From Candidatus Dadabacteria bacterium (GTDB taxonomy: Bacteria; Desulfobacterota_D; UBA1144; Nemesobacterales; Nemesobacteraceae): a stretch of DNA of 64,000 nucleotides. Location: contig JAJDTG010000011.1 of assembly GCA_022827275.1 (NCBI GenBank), positions 37,091 through 101,090 on the forward strand. The letters are read 5' to 3'. The notes under the pieces were generated by a model, which was given only the letters and a program-made list of their open reading frames with translations, was not told where the DNA came from and searched no databases. The translations under genes and the position numbers were made by a program. Shown here one piece after another: positions 34,059 to 43,833 of this stretch (positions are counted from its first letter, which is position 1; each line of letters opens with the position of its first letter).

Positions 34059-35384
34059 TTACTGGTGCATCATGTTCAGAAATTCCGTGTTGCTTTTAGT
34101 TCCCCGAAGCTTGTCAAGTAGAAATTCCATTGCTTCGGTGGTGTTCATCGGATTGAGGATTTTTCTAAGAAGCCATATGCGGTTAAGCTCGGACGCTGGG
34201 ATAAGAAGCTCTTCTTTCCTGGTTCCTGACCTCTGAAGATCTATGGCAGGAAACACCCTTCTCTCCGCAAGACGGCGGTCAAGGTACACTTCCATGTTTC
34301 CCGTTCCCTTGAACTCCTCGAAGATAACCTCGTCCATGCGACTTCCGGTATCTATAAGAGCGGTAGCTATTATGGTAAGGCTTCCTCCCTCCTCGGTGTT
34401 TCTCGCCGCTCCGAAGAATCTCTTGGGTCTCTGAAGAGCATTTGCCTCTATTCCTCCAGAGAGCACTTTCCCGCTTGCCGGAGTCACCGTGTTGCTTGCT
34501 CTTGCAAGCCTGGTAAGACTGTCAAGCAGGATAACAACATCCTTTCCGTGCTCGACATATCTTTTAGCCTTCTCGATCACCATGTCCGCAACCTGTATGT
34601 GTCTTTGTGCCGGCTCGTCGAAAGTCGAACTCACGACTTCTCCATTGACCGACCTCTGCATGTCGGTGACTTCCTCCGGGCGCTCGTCTATCAGCAGAAC
34701 GAAAAGCTCAATTTCAGGGTGATTCTCGGTTATCGCGTTGGCTATTCTCTGGATTATTATAGTCTTGCCAGTACGGGGAGGAGCCACTATGACGGCTCTC
34801 TGTCCCTTCCCCACGGGCACGAAAAGATTCATCACCCTCGAGCAGAACTCGTCTTTTTCATACTCAAGATCTATTTTCTTTTCCGGGTGAAGGGGAACGA
34901 GGCCCTCAAAAGGCGTTCTCTGCCTGCATATCTCGGGAGAGTCGTAGTTTGCCTCCTCTATCTTGAGAAGGGCTAAGTTCTTCTCCCCTTCCCTCGGGAG
35001 CCTCACGAGACCTCTTATCGTGTCCCCGGTTTTCAGGCTGAAAGATCTTATCTGGGATTTCGAAACGTATATGTCATCGGGGCTCGGCAGGTAGCTGTAT
35101 TTGGGAGACCTCAGGAAACCATAACCTTCTGCCAGGATTTCAAGCACCCCTTCGGCTATTATGGAACCATGGCTTTCACTCTGTGCCTTGAGCAGGGAAT
35201 AGATGAGATCCTGTTTCGCCATTCTGGCGGTATCTTCAATACCGGCCTGCCTGCTAAGTTTTATCAGGTCCGAGGGCTTTTTCGCCCTGAGATCGTTTAG
35301 GTAAAGCAGCTTGCCGTTTCCGTTTTTCTGCTCCTCTTTTTTCTGGGCAGCATCCGCAGCTTCCGCTTTAGAAACTTTTGCCAT
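34059..35384 (-). CDS. rho: Transcription termination factor Rho
   Basis: Rho is the hexameric RNA helicase that terminates transcription. The 441-residue protein begins with a short Ala/Lys/Glu-rich extension. It then has the RNA-binding domain with [13 protein letters not shown] and the ATPase core: [14 protein letters not shown] (P-loop), [27 protein letters not shown] and [12 protein letters not shown]. The Q- and R-loop regions look intact ([24 protein letters not shown] core). It is monocistronic here, with its own promoter 140 bases upstream and a long leader, a common arrangement for autoregulated rho. Confidence 0.97.
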   Translation of the reverse strand: MAKVSKAEAADAAQKKEEQKNGNGKLLYLNDLRAKKPSDLIKLSRQAGIEDTARMAKQDLIYSLLKAQSESHGSIIAEGVLEILAEGYGFLRSPKYSYLPSPDDIYVSKSQIRSFSLKTGDTIRGLVRLPREGEKNLALLKIEEANYDSPEICRQRTPFEGLVPLHPEKKIDLEYEKDEFCSRVMNLFVPVGKGQRAVIVAPPRTGKTIIIQRIANAITENHPEIELFVLLIDERPEEVTDMQRSVNGEVVSSTFDEPAQRHIQVADMVIEKAKRYVEHGKDVVILLDSLTRLARASNTVTPASGKVLSGGIEANALQRPKRFFGAARNTEEGGSLTIIATALIDTGSRMDEVIFEEFKGTGNMEVYLDRRLAERRVFPAIDLQRSGTRKEELLIPASELNRIWLLRKILNPMNTTEAMEFLLDKLRGTKSNTEFLNMMHQ

Positions 35385-35523
35385 ACGGTGAAACTCCTTG
35401 AATTAAGGTATTGTTAAAATTTTTGGTTCAAAAAATAATCGAAATCTTTTGAAGTGTCAGGAATGCGGCAATAGCACGCGCTTAAGAACTCAAAGTGAAA
35501 AATCAGTACAGCCGATGCATTTA

Positions 35524-35552
35524 ATAGTATTGCCGCGCAACAAGCTTGTCAA
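35524..35552 (-). promoter_or_regulatory. Sigma70 promoter of rho
   Basis: TTGACA (35547-35552) and TACTAT (35524-35529) are 17 bases apart on the minus strand, close to the ideal housekeeping promoter. The start site would lie near 35517, giving a leader of about 130 bases before the rho ATG. Confidence 0.7.
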
Positions 35553-35770
35553 TATCTAAAACCGAACTTGTCAGGAGAAAAGGACTTTTGCTCCGCAGAA
35601 AATCCACACCACTTTTCCATGAGAATCCCGCTCCCGCCTGACAATCGCACTTAATATCAGGACTCTGCGGCTACAACCACCCTTAGTAAATACACGAATG
35701 AGAAAAAATGTCAAGCGGTTTCGCTCTCAGCAGCACTCCCCGTCAGTAGCGGAGAGTTTCCGAAACGCTG

Positions 35771-35800
35771 TGGCAATTTGAGGGGATTTTCGGTTATAAT
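35771..35800 (+). promoter_or_regulatory. Putative promoter of yebC-ruvCAB
   Basis: A perfect TATAAT (35795-35800) stands about 48 bases before the yebC ATG. The only -35 candidate, TGGCAA at 18-base spacing, is poor. The call rests on the -10 and on location. Confidence 0.4.
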
Positions 35801-35847
35801 TTATGTAATAATGTACAGAAACGGAAAAACAAGGGGGGTGAGCTGAG

Positions 35848-36594
35848 ATGGCAGGCCATTCCAAATGGGCGAACATAAAACACAGAAAAGCCGCGGTTGA
35901 CGCCAAGAGGGGAAAGATATTCACCAAGCTTATCAGGGAACTTACGGTCGCTGCTAAGGAAGGAGGAGGAGATTCGGAATCCAACCCGCGTCTTCGCACT
36001 GCCGTAGCGACTGCGAAGGGTGCCAACATGCCCAACGACACGATAGACAGGGCTATAAAACGGGGCACCGGGGATATCGAGGGAGTAATCTACAACGAGA
36101 TATTTTACGAAGGGTATGGACCCGGCGGAAGTGCCGTATACGTAAAGACCCTTACTGACAACAGAAACAGGACCGTTTCCGAGATAAGAAGGATATTCAC
36201 CAAGCACGGCGGAGGGCTCGGGGAGAACGGCTGCGTTGCGTGGATGTTCGATCTTAAGGGAAGAATAGCGTTTACCGGAGACTCGGTTGATGAGGATACG
36301 CTTTTTGATCTGGTGATAGACGCCGGGGCTGACGACGTGTGCACTGAGGACAGTGATATCGTGGTTATAACACCCACAGACAACTATGAAACCGTAAAGA
36401 GAGCGGTCTCCGACGCCGGAATACAGTACGAATCAGCCGAAGTCACCATGATACCGCAGACAAACGTTAGGATCGAGGGCCGGGACGCTGAACACATGAT
36501 AAGATTGATGGAAGCGCTTGAAGACAGTGACGATGTCCAGAACGTGTATGCCAACTTCGATATAGACGAGCAGTTACTCGAGGCAATTGGATAA
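35848..36594 (+). CDS. yebC: YebC/PmpR-family transcription/translation regulator
   Basis: YebC-family proteins bind DNA or assist ribosomes on difficult peptides, and in many genomes they stand directly before ruvC. The 248 residues carry the family start [22 protein letters not shown] (quoted for its AGHSKWxNIKxRK core), then [22 protein letters not shown] and a C-terminal [11 protein letters not shown]. The ATG follows a strong GGGGGG-TGAG Shine-Dalgarno region. ruvC starts inside its last codons. Confidence 0.95.
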   Translation: MAGHSKWANIKHRKAAVDAKRGKIFTKLIRELTVAAKEGGGDSESNPRLRTAVATAKGANMPNDTIDRAIKRGTGDIEGVIYNEIFYEGYGPGGSAVYVKTLTDNRNRTVSEIRRIFTKHGGGLGENGCVAWMFDLKGRIAFTGDSVDEDTLFDLVIDAGADDVCTEDSDIVVITPTDNYETVKRAVSDAGIQYESAEVTMIPQTNVRIEGRDAEHMIRLMEALEDSDDVQNVYANFDIDEQLLEAIG

Positions 36595-37153
36595 AATTTC
36601 CGACACCAGGGTCATGGGAATCGACCCCGGATCAAGGTCCTGCGGCTACGGAATCGTGGACGGCGCGGGAAGCCGGTTAAGTTACGTAACCAGTGGAACA
36701 ATCACTCCTGCATCCGGGAATTCCGTTTCTGAAAGATTGAACGATATTTACGTTGGGATCCTGAGAGTAATCGACGATTACACTCCATCGGTCGTATCAA
36801 TTGAGGAGATGTTTTTCGCCAAAAACGCGAAAAGCGCCATAAAACTCGGCCAGTCGAGAGGCATAGCTATCCTGGCAGCTGCACAGAGAGGAATTCCGGT
36901 AAGCGAGTACGCACCCACCAGAGTAAAACTCGCCCTGACAGGCAGAGGAAGGGCAGGCAAGGAAGAAATGCAGAAAATGCTTTCCTACATGCTCGGAGTC
37001 AGCGAATTCCGGAGCACAGACGAGTCAGACGCACTAGCGATCGCAATCTGCCACCTAAGCCTTTCAAAATACGGACTGCCGGACGGCACTATTGGCAGTG
37101 CGGGAAACCGGCGCAGGAAAAAGAGATTCACTATAAATGATCTATCTGCTTAG
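36587..37153 (+). CDS. ruvC: Holliday junction endonuclease RuvC
   Basis: RuvC resolves Holliday junctions moved by RuvAB. The 188-residue protein keeps the four acidic catalytic positions: Asp in [12 protein letters not shown] (near 12), Glu in [10 protein letters not shown] (near 72), and the two Asp in [12 protein letters not shown] (near 145-148). The open frame begins at a TTG overlapping the yebC stop. An internal ATG (MGIDPG) would clip the family N-terminus too closely, so the TTG is preferred. It overlaps ruvA by 17 bases. Confidence 0.94.
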   Translation: MDKISDTRVMGIDPGSRSCGYGIVDGAGSRLSYVTSGTITPASGNSVSERLNDIYVGILRVIDDYTPSVVSIEEMFFAKNAKSAIKLGQSRGIAILAAAQRGIPVSEYAPTRVKLALTGRGRAGKEEMQKMLSYMLGVSEFRSTDESDALAIAICHLSLSKYGLPDGTIGSAGNRRRKKRFTINDLSA

Positions 37154-37721
37154 AGGCGCAATTGCTTGTAAGGAAATCGGAACCGTCGTTATTGACGTAA
37201 ACGGGGTCGGTTACGGTGTTACCGTGCCACTCTCCACTTACTATGATCTCGGAGCCGTGGGGGAGGAAGTTGAACTCAGAATACATACAAGCCAGAGGGA
37301 GAACAGCATTGAGTTGTTCGGCTTTCTCACTGAAGCGGAAAAAAAACTCTTTGAAAAACTCATCGGCGTTTCCGGCATAGGACCGAAAGCGGCTACGAAC
37401 GTGCTTTCGAACATTTCCACCTCAGAGCTTGTTAAGTGCATAATAAACGGGAACCTGGCGCAAAGAAAAATCCGCGGAATCGGCACCAGAACCGCTACCA
37501 AGATAGTAAACGAGCTTAAGGACAAGCTTGATGACCTTGCGGTAGACGAAGAGTCCTCGATATCGAACACCATGCTTGACGACACGATTTCCGCACTGCT
37601 TAACTTGGGCTACACGAGGGCCGAAGTGGAGAAAAAAACCCCCGAGATCAAAAAAATCATTGAGGTCTCAGGTTCCATAGAGAATGTGCTTCGGGATTCT
37701 CTTAAAGTGATCAGAAACTAG
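37137..37721 (+). CDS. ruvA: Holliday junction branch migration protein RuvA
   Basis: RuvA binds the four-way junction and loads RuvB. The 194 residues show domain I ([13 protein letters not shown]...VVIDVNGVGYGV), domain II helix-hairpin-helix motifs (LIGVSGIGPKAATNVLS and KIRGIGTRTATKIVNELKDKL cores), a linker, and domain III (ISALLNLGYTRAEVEK) that contacts RuvB. It overlaps ruvC and is directly followed by ruvB without a gap. Confidence 0.96.
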   Translation: MIYLLRGAIACKEIGTVVIDVNGVGYGVTVPLSTYYDLGAVGEEVELRIHTSQRENSIELFGFLTEAEKKLFEKLIGVSGIGPKAATNVLSNISTSELVKCIINGNLAQRKIRGIGTRTATKIVNELKDKLDDLAVDEESSISNTMLDDTISALLNLGYTRAEVEKKTPEIKKIIEVSGSIENVLRDSLKVIRN

Positions 37722-38747
37722 ATGGCACAGAACACAAGAAAAACCGTTTCGCCCGAATACACGGAAACAGACGAGCTTACGGACTTAAATCTCCGTCCCG
37801 CCTTTCTTCGGGACTTTATCGGACAGCCGAGCGTTAAGGAACAGGTCGCCATATTCATCGGCGCCGCCAAAGGTAGAGGCGAGGCCCTCGATCACGTCCT
37901 TCTCTCCGGTCCCCCGGGACTTGGAAAAACCACCCTCGCCCACATATTCGCAAATGAACTTGGCGTGGGGCTGCATCTTACCTCGGGACCTGTCCTCGAA
38001 AGAACCGGAGATCTCGCTTCCATGCTTACCAACCTCAATGAAAAGGACGTGCTTTTTATTGATGAGATACACAGGATAAACAGGGTCGTCGAGGAATATC
38101 TTTATTCCGCCATGGAGGATTTCGAAATCGACCTCATGATAGGAGAAGGCCCGACGGCAAGATCGGTAAAAATAAACCTCAACAGGTTCACCCTCATAGG
38201 AGCAACGACCAGAACGGGGCTTCTTACCTCCCCTTTCCGTTCCCGCTTCGGGGTTGAACTCAGGCTCGACTACTACAGCGCGGAAGAACTCTCAAGCATA
38301 GTGAAAAGATCCTCCGGGATTCTCGGGGTCGAAATAACGGACGAAGGGGCACGCGAGATGACCTCGAGGGCAAGAGGAACCCCCAGGATAGCCAACAGGC
38401 TTCTTAAGAGGGTAAGGGACTACGCACAGATGAAATCGGACGGACGCATAACCGAAACCGTGGTCAGGGATGCACTTTCGATGCTTGAGATAGATTCAAG
38501 GGGTCTTGATAATCTCGACAGGGCGATACTCACTGCCATAATCGAGAAATTCGGAGGAGGTCCCGTAGGAGTAGACACTATCTCAGCCGCTGTGAGCGAG
38601 GACAAGGATACGATAGAAAACGTCTACGAACCCTTCCTTATAAGAGAGGGATTAGTGGAAAAAACCCCCAGGGGAAGAAAAGCTACGAAGCTCGCCTACA
38701 GACACCTGGGAATCGACCTGAGCGAGGGTCAGCCAAAACTTCTTTGA
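37722..38747 (+). CDS. ruvB: Holliday junction helicase RuvB
   Basis: RuvB is the AAA+ motor for branch migration. The 341-residue protein has [18 protein letters not shown] (near 23-40), Walker [13 protein letters not shown] (near 64-75), Walker B IDEIHRI, sensor 1 GATTRTG, the arginine-finger region SPFRSRFG and a C-terminal winged helix ([16 protein letters not shown]). The ATG directly follows the ruvA stop. It ends facing a minus-strand gene 24 bases away, with no clear intrinsic terminator. Confidence 0.97.
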   Translation: MAQNTRKTVSPEYTETDELTDLNLRPAFLRDFIGQPSVKEQVAIFIGAAKGRGEALDHVLLSGPPGLGKTTLAHIFANELGVGLHLTSGPVLERTGDLASMLTNLNEKDVLFIDEIHRINRVVEEYLYSAMEDFEIDLMIGEGPTARSVKINLNRFTLIGATTRTGLLTSPFRSRFGVELRLDYYSAEELSSIVKRSSGILGVEITDEGAREMTSRARGTPRIANRLLKRVRDYAQMKSDGRITETVVRDALSMLEIDSRGLDNLDRAILTAIIEKFGGGPVGVDTISAAVSEDKDTIENVYEPFLIREGLVEKTPRGRKATKLAYRHLGIDLSEGQPKLL

Positions 38748-38770
38748 TGCACGCAAAAAGCTGAAGACAT

Positions 38771-39217
38771 TCAGTCAAGCGGTATTTCCCTTATGAATTC
38801 GTCCCAGTGATTCCCGGAAATGGAGTCTATTATTTTTCTCGGTTCCTTGTAACCCTTCTCCCCGGGAAACAATTTCCCGTATACCTCGTCTCTCACCTCA
38901 AGCCACCTGTCTATCGCCGCGTAGTTCTTGAATTTTACCACGGTTTTGTAGGTCCAAAGCGGCTTTACGGTATGTATTCTCTGTGAATACATCCTGTAAT
39001 CGTCAACGGTGATGCCCATCTTTTTCATTTCCTGCCAGAAAGGAAAAAGACGCGTTCTGTATACCCTGAGAAACTCCTCACGATTCTCGGGCGCCACGGT
39101 ATAGAAACTTTCTTCCACCACGATCGTATATCTGTTCTCTTCCGCGCGAACTGTCGTGGGAGTCACAAGGAAAAAAATTAGGATAAAAACGGCCGGGAAA
39201 CAATACTTTCTTGACAC
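38771..39217 (-). CDS. Secreted hypothetical protein
   Basis: I place the start at a GTG (39217) because AAAGGAGG sits seven bases upstream; the ATG at 39247 has no such signal. The 148-residue product begins with a clean signal peptide (KYCFPAVFILIFFLVTPTTVRA, likely cut after VRA). The mature part is rich in aromatic and charged residues. The pattern RYTIVVEESFYTVAPENREEFLRVYRTRLFPF (core: strand, then helix) followed by a second similar unit recalls dimeric alpha/beta-barrel (ABM/NIPSNAP-like) folds. That fold call is weak inference, and no function is assigned. It stands alone between two plus-strand operons. Confidence 0.7.
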   Translation of the reverse strand: MSRKYCFPAVFILIFFLVTPTTVRAEENRYTIVVEESFYTVAPENREEFLRVYRTRLFPFWQEMKKMGITVDDYRMYSQRIHTVKPLWTYKTVVKFKNYAAIDRWLEVRDEVYGKLFPGEKGYKEPRKIIDSISGNHWDEFIREIPLD

Positions 39218-39471
39218 TTTGATTCCTCCTTTGAGCGCGGCATTCATGGGTGTTCGTAAACCCCATGCAGCCTTTAATTGTACCTGACAGCAAAGTTATG
39301 TTTAATTTCTCAAACCGGGTAAAATAGTATAATCAGGTTTTCCCGTCTGATTTCTATCAGCGGTTATCTTTTCGCCCGGCATTGGGTTATCCGGCCGCAT
39401 GCCGCCCGCGACATGGCTTGAAAAATTTACCGATGGAACCGGAATTTTCTAATTTCGCCTAAGCGCCCTTT

Positions 39472-40188
39472 ATGAATCTGTTCACGGAAGGAACAAACAA
39501 CATATTAATGCTGCTTGTAAGCACCGGGCCTGTGGTTAAAGCCGTGCTTCTGCTTTTAATCTTCATGTCGGTCTTTTCCTGGGCGATTATCTACACTAAA
39601 TTCCGTCTTCTAAGAAGTTCTTCCAAGAAATCAGCCGCGTTTCTCAACATTTATCATTCAAACGAAGACATGAGGGCGCTTCTCTCCTTCTCGGAGAAAG
39701 TCGGCGGTCCGGTTGCCGAACTGTTCAGGGCAGGCTACGCGGAAGTGGTTAAAACGGAGAAAAAGAAAAGCCGGGGGGAACTCGATCCTAAGGAATCCGG
39801 AGACATTCCTTCCCGTTCCGAATCTGTAGACTTGGTGGAGAGAGCGCTCAACAGGGCGATGACCAAAGAGGCTTCAAAGCTTGAGAAGTCTCTGGTTTTC
39901 CTTGCAACCACCGGTAGTTCAGCTCCATTCATAGGACTGTTCGGAACCGTGTGGGGCATCATGAACTCCTTTATAGGACTCGCGGGAAGCAAAGGTGTTC
40001 CCTCGCTTGAAGTCGTGGCTCCGGGAATCGCGGAGGCACTTATAGCGACCGCTATCGGTCTTGCGGCCGCCATCCCGGCCACAATAGCCTACAACTACTT
40101 TGTAAACCGGGTAAGGGCCATGGAGGTGGAAATGGAGCATTTCTGTGCCGGATTTCTCAACACGGCAGAAAGGTATCTAAACAGGTAG
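39472..40188 (+). CDS. tolQ: TolQ/ExbB-family proton channel subunit
   Basis: TolQ with TolR forms the proton-driven inner-membrane motor of the Tol-Pal system. The 238 residues show an N-terminal membrane helix (VVKAVLLLLIFMSVFSWAII), a cytoplasmic loop, and two further helices. The conserved LATTGSSAPFIGLFGTVWGIM region and the AIGLAAAIPATIAYNYF end are the family signature. It begins the tolQ-tolR-tolA order, which favours TolQ over ExbB. The upstream gap of 224 bases contains a TATAAT near 39330 but no good -35. Confidence 0.9.
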   Translation: MNLFTEGTNNILMLLVSTGPVVKAVLLLLIFMSVFSWAIIYTKFRLLRSSSKKSAAFLNIYHSNEDMRALLSFSEKVGGPVAELFRAGYAEVVKTEKKKSRGELDPKESGDIPSRSESVDLVERALNRAMTKEASKLEKSLVFLATTGSSAPFIGLFGTVWGIMNSFIGLAGSKGVPSLEVVAPGIAEALIATAIGLAAAIPATIAYNYFVNRVRAMEVEMEHFCAGFLNTAERYLNR

Positions 40189-40204
40189 CGGGGAATTTCG
40201 CCTC

Positions 40205-40648
40205 ATGGCAGCGGGAAAATTCAACACCGGCTGGCGCAGGTCAGTCCTCTCAGAGATAAACGTCACTCCCTTTGTTGACGTAATGCTGGTTCTTCTGGTT
40301 ATCTTCATGGTTACCACCCCAATACTTTATCAGGGGATCAGGGTAAACCTTCCGCAGACGGCATCTTCTAAAATCCCGGTCAAGAACCAGAAACAGATAA
40401 CCGTGACCGTGACCGGATCCGGAAATGTATTTCTCGAAGATGCCAGTTACCCACTTTCAGAAATCGCCGCCGCTCTCGGCAAATTAATGGCCGCGGAGGG
40501 AACCACTCCCGAAAGTGGACGGGTTTTTCTCAGGGCCGATAAATCAGTCAAATACGGATTCGTGGTAAAGGTCATAGACGAAATAAAGAAAACCGGCGTT
40601 GAAAAACTAAGCCTGATCACGGAGTCAAGAAACATAAGAGATAAATAA
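40205..40648 (+). CDS. tolR: TolR/ExbD-family motor subunit
   Basis: TolR is a bitopic inner-membrane protein whose helix carries the proton-relay Asp. The 147 residues have the family start SEINVTPFVDVMLVLLVIFMV (core VTPFVDVMLVLLVIFMV, Asp in FVDVML), a periplasmic peptidoglycan-binding-like domain, and the RADKSVKYGFVVKVID motif. It lies 16 bases after tolQ and 16 before the tolA-like gene. Confidence 0.93.
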   Translation: MAAGKFNTGWRRSVLSEINVTPFVDVMLVLLVIFMVTTPILYQGIRVNLPQTASSKIPVKNQKQITVTVTGSGNVFLEDASYPLSEIAAALGKLMAAEGTTPESGRVFLRADKSVKYGFVVKVIDEIKKTGVEKLSLITESRNIRDK

Positions 40649-40664
40649 GCGGACATGTAAAAAG

Positions 40665-41519
40665 ATGAAGGGAGAAAAGAATCAGTTTCGTAAAGGGCTT
40701 TTTATTTCCCTGGGTCTTCATCTGCTGATTGTCTGCTTGCTAGCTCTTGGAGTCGGAAGGCACGGGCAGGTTCCCCCCGAGCAATCAATAGAAGTGTCAC
40801 TCTCAACACATGCTCCGCGCGCCGGCGGGAAAAAATCAGTTGTCAAGGCTCCCAGCCGTCCCCAAAAACCGGAGAAAAGCGCAAAAAAAATCAAGAAAAC
40901 TCCCAAGAAACAGGCAAAGCCTCCCCAGAAGAAAAAAGCGGATCCGGTAACGGCGGAGAAGGAAAAAAGCCCGGAAGCCCCGTCGCCACAGACAAAACCA
41001 GACAAAAAGCCGAAAAAAACCGAAACGGCGAGCAAAGAGACAGCGCCAACCACGGAACCCGAAACAGAGAAGAAAGAAGCTGAAGCCGAGAAAAAAGCCC
41101 TTGAATCCGGGAGAAAAGAAGTGATCAGGAACATCAAAAAGGAATCCGTTCTAAGCGGCATCAAGAAAAGTGCCTCACAGGCGTCTGTCGAACCGGCCTC
41201 CAAAGAATCCGGCCCGGGAGTCATATCACTTGTGCTTGACGTCTATTACAGAACAATATCGAAACGGATACAGAGAAACTTGATCCTGCCACTTAATATA
41301 GATTCCGGCATCCTTCTCGCGGCTCAGGTAAATTTTTACATGACGGAAACCGGCGAGGTGTACGATGTGGGAATAGAAAGGAGTTCCGGAAACATAAAGT
41401 TTGATTCTTACTGCATAAAGGCCGTAAACGACGCTTCGCCTCTTCCTTCTCCACCAAGTGAGTTGAGAGACAGGATAAAGTCGGAATTCTTTGTCATCTC
41501 CTGTGAAAGCAAAAAGTGA
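40665..41519 (+). CDS. tolA: TolA/TonB-like periplasm-spanning protein
   Basis: The 284-residue protein has an N-terminal membrane helix (GLFISLGLHLLIVCLLALGV) with the Ser-His-type pattern used by TolA/TonB to contact the motor. A long Lys/Pro/Glu-rich stretch (about 45-170) then spans the periplasm, followed by a C-terminal TonB/TolA-like domain (residues about 185-284; VNFYMTETGEVYDVGIERSSG). Position after tolQR favours TolA, but the C-terminus is generic TonB-like. tolB and pal are not downstream; the next gene is a phosphatase/mutase. Confidence 0.8.
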   Translation: MKGEKNQFRKGLFISLGLHLLIVCLLALGVGRHGQVPPEQSIEVSLSTHAPRAGGKKSVVKAPSRPQKPEKSAKKIKKTPKKQAKPPQKKKADPVTAEKEKSPEAPSPQTKPDKKPKKTETASKETAPTTEPETEKKEAEAEKKALESGRKEVIRNIKKESVLSGIKKSASQASVEPASKESGPGVISLVLDVYYRTISKRIQRNLILPLNIDSGILLAAQVNFYMTETGEVYDVGIERSSGNIKFDSYCIKAVNDASPLPSPPSELRDRIKSEFFVISCESKK

Positions 41520-41524
41520 TTTGC

Positions 41525-42139
41525 ATGCGACTTATACTCGTAAGACACGGAAAAACGGATTGGAATGAAACCGGAAGATGCCAAGGGATAAGCGACGTTC
41601 CGCTTAACCCCGCCGGAATAGAGCAGGCGGAGAAAGTGGCTTTCTCTCTCAAGGACGAGAGTATCGACCGCATATACTCAAGCAACCTTGCAAGGGCAAA
41701 AACAACGGCGGCGAAAATCGCCGCATACCACTCAATTGACATCGACTTCAGGGATGATCTCCGGGAGATGGATCAAGGAATTTTCGAAGGGCTTGATTTT
41801 TCCTACATAAGGGAGAAATATTCTGACGTGCTTGAGCACTGGCGCGAAGACCCGGAAACCCTGCAGTTGCCAGGTGGAGAGTCATTAAAGGGCGTTCAGC
41901 AAAGGGCCTTTGACGCAATAGTGGATATTAAAAATCGTTTCGGATCGCAGAACATAGTGGTCGTAAGCCACAATATGGTTATAGGTACACTGCTTTGCAG
42001 TTTTACCGGAAATTCCCTTAAGAAATTGCGCGATTACATAGTGGATGAAGCCTCAAAAAGCATCGTTGAAATATACGACGACAGGTTCGTTATAATATCC
42101 TTTAACGATATCGGTCACCTGCGCCCTCCCGTCGAGTAA
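41525..42139 (+). CDS. Histidine phosphatase (phosphoglycerate mutase) family protein
   Basis: The protein starts MRLILVRHGKTDWN with the catalytic RHG histidine at residue 8 and shows IYSSNLARAKTTA, EGLDFSYIR and a second HN (VVSHNMVI). These are hallmarks of the dPGM-like branch of the histidine phosphatase superfamily. At 204 residues it could be a cofactor-dependent mutase, a cobalamin-pathway phosphatase or another phosphomonoesterase. No cobalamin genes are near. The GTG at 41516, overlapping the tolA stop, is an alternative start, but the ATG at 41525 gives the canonical N-terminus. Confidence 0.85.
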   Translation: MRLILVRHGKTDWNETGRCQGISDVPLNPAGIEQAEKVAFSLKDESIDRIYSSNLARAKTTAAKIAAYHSIDIDFRDDLREMDQGIFEGLDFSYIREKYSDVLEHWREDPETLQLPGGESLKGVQQRAFDAIVDIKNRFGSQNIVVVSHNMVIGTLLCSFTGNSLKKLRDYIVDEASKSIVEIYDDRFVIISFNDIGHLRPPVE

Positions 42140-42157
42140 GTCAGGCCGCAAAAGCTC

Positions 42158-43831
42158 ATGAAAGACGAAATACTGAAAATCATAAAAGAGTCCGTGGATT
42201 CACTCGCGTTACCCGGAGACCCGATGGGAAACGAGACAGAGTTCGAGGTATCGGTACCGAAAAAAAAGGAATTCGGAGACTTCTCCACGAATGCGGCACT
42301 CGTTATAGGAAGCATGAAGGGCAAAAATCCCCGTGAAGTCGCGCAGAAAATAGTCGAGGCTATAGAGCAGCGCCAACATGGTTTCATAGATAGGCTTGAT
42401 ATTGCGGGACCGGGATTCATAAATTTTTTCGTTAATGAAACCCTGTTCGAATCACAACTTAGAGAGATTCTTCGTCTCGGCGAAAAGTACGGAGCCCCCC
42501 GCGAGGGTTCCGGACGAAAAGTAATAGTTGAATTTGTAAGCGCCAATCCTACGGGCTACCTTCATTTTGGCCATGCCCGAAACGCCGTTGTCGGAGACTC
42601 GGTATGCAGAATACTTTCCTTTTGCGGATACGATGTGACCAGAGAATTCTACGTAAATGACGCAGGCAGGCAGATGGATATGCTGGGCGAGTCGGTATAC
42701 TCGGCTCTCGCACAGTCATTCGGACTCGCAAGAGAACTTCCAGAAGACGGCTATCACGGCAAGTACATCTCGGAACTCGCCGAGGAAATAAAAAAATCGG
42801 AAAAATGCCCTCAAGTGCCCGGGAATGAATCGGCAGCTATCGGGTTCTGTAGAGAGTTCGCTTACTCAAGGCTTCTTGAGGAAATAAAAACCGACCTTCT
42901 TGACCTGAGGGTGAATTTTGACAACTGGTACAGCGAAAGAATCGAAATACACGGCCACGGTTCTGAAGAGGGAAAACTGAGCAACACTCTTACCAAATTG
43001 AAAGATATTGGGGCTGTTGAGAGAAAAGAGCAGGCGCTCTGGTTCAGAGCTTCCCTGTACGGGGACGGCAAGGACTGGGTAATAATAAAAAAAGATGGTG
43101 CTCCAACTTACTTTCTGTCCGACATAGCTTACCACTTGGATAAATATTCAAGAGGATTTTCCAGCCTAATAAACATCTTGGGAGCCGATCACCACAGCCA
43201 TGTATCGCGTCTTAAGTCCTCCATTAAGGCCCTCGGCCTGGATGAATCTTCCCTGCATGTGCTTCTTATACAGTTTGTGAGGCTCGTAAGAGACGGTGTG
43301 GAAGTCTCGATGTCGAAAAGAACGGGGGATTTCGTTACGCTCCGCGAAGTGCTTCGCGAAGTCGGATGTGACGCCACGAGATTCTTTTTGCTCATGAGAA
43401 GTTCCGACAGCCACCTTGATTTTGATCTTTCTCTGGCGAAAAAGGAGTCCAGCGAAAATCCCGTTTACTACGTTCAGTACGCAAACGCCAGAATTTCAAG
43501 TCTGCTAAGAAACTCCGAGAAAGCGGGAGTGAGCGCCTCGGAGGAGAATCTTAATCTCCTTTCAGGCGACGAGGAGCGAAGCATAATGAAAACACTCCTC
43601 AGGTTCCCCGAGGTAGTCCGTTCGGCGGCCGAGTCGCTCTCCCCGCACAAAGTGGTTTATTATCTTCAGGAGTTGGCGGCCGAGTTCCATTTTTATTACA
43701 ATAAGACGAGAATTCTGGACTCGGAGAACGCCGGTATGGCCTCCGCAAGACTTTACCTAGCGCGATGCGTACAGGTAGTAATAGAGAACGGTCTCGGTCT
43801 TCTCGGAATAAAGGCCCCCAGAAGCATGTAA
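42158..43831 (+). CDS. argS: Arginyl-tRNA synthetase
   Basis: ArgS charges tRNA-Arg. The 557-residue class I synthetase shows the N-terminal Add1 domain, the HIGH-type motif in NPTGYLHFGHARNAV (HFGH, near 132), the VEVSMSKRTGDFVTL segment in the KMSK position and the C-terminal anticodon-binding helical domain ending in LLGIKAPRSM. Length is typical. It follows the phosphatase gene by 18 bases and is followed by the SPOR gene two bases after its stop. Confidence 0.96.
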   Translation: MKDEILKIIKESVDSLALPGDPMGNETEFEVSVPKKKEFGDFSTNAALVIGSMKGKNPREVAQKIVEAIEQRQHGFIDRLDIAGPGFINFFVNETLFESQLREILRLGEKYGAPREGSGRKVIVEFVSANPTGYLHFGHARNAVVGDSVCRILSFCGYDVTREFYVNDAGRQMDMLGESVYSALAQSFGLARELPEDGYHGKYISELAEEIKKSEKCPQVPGNESAAIGFCREFAYSRLLEEIKTDLLDLRVNFDNWYSERIEIHGHGSEEGKLSNTLTKLKDIGAVERKEQALWFRASLYGDGKDWVIIKKDGAPTYFLSDIAYHLDKYSRGFSSLINILGADHHSHVSRLKSSIKALGLDESSLHVLLIQFVRLVRDGVEVSMSKRTGDFVTLREVLREVGCDATRFFLLMRSSDSHLDFDLSLAKKESSENPVYYVQYANARISSLLRNSEKAGVSASEENLNLLSGDEERSIMKTLLRFPEVVRSAAESLSPHKVVYYLQELAAEFHFYYNKTRILDSENAGMASARLYLARCVQVVIENGLGLLGIKAPRSM

Positions 43832-43833
43832 AA

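Larger units (their letters stand above)
35385..35847. other. Divergent intergenic region between rho and yebC
   Basis: This 463-base gap holds no convincing gene. On the minus side it contains the rho promoter and a leader of about 130 bases that is A/T-rich near the start codon (ATTAAGGTATTG and surroundings). On the plus side it contains a TATAAT before yebC. The middle part (about 35560-35760) shows nothing recognisable apart from scattered TGTCA/TGACA words. Confidence 0.6.

Noticed and set aside
35727..36207. Minus-strand frames over the yebC start
   Set aside because: They are antisense to the well-conserved YebC N-terminus and its strong ribosome binding site.
40718..41224. 168-codon minus-strand frame opposite tolA
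   Set aside because: It is the reverse reading of the Lys/Pro/Glu-rich TolA-like linker and has no independent support.
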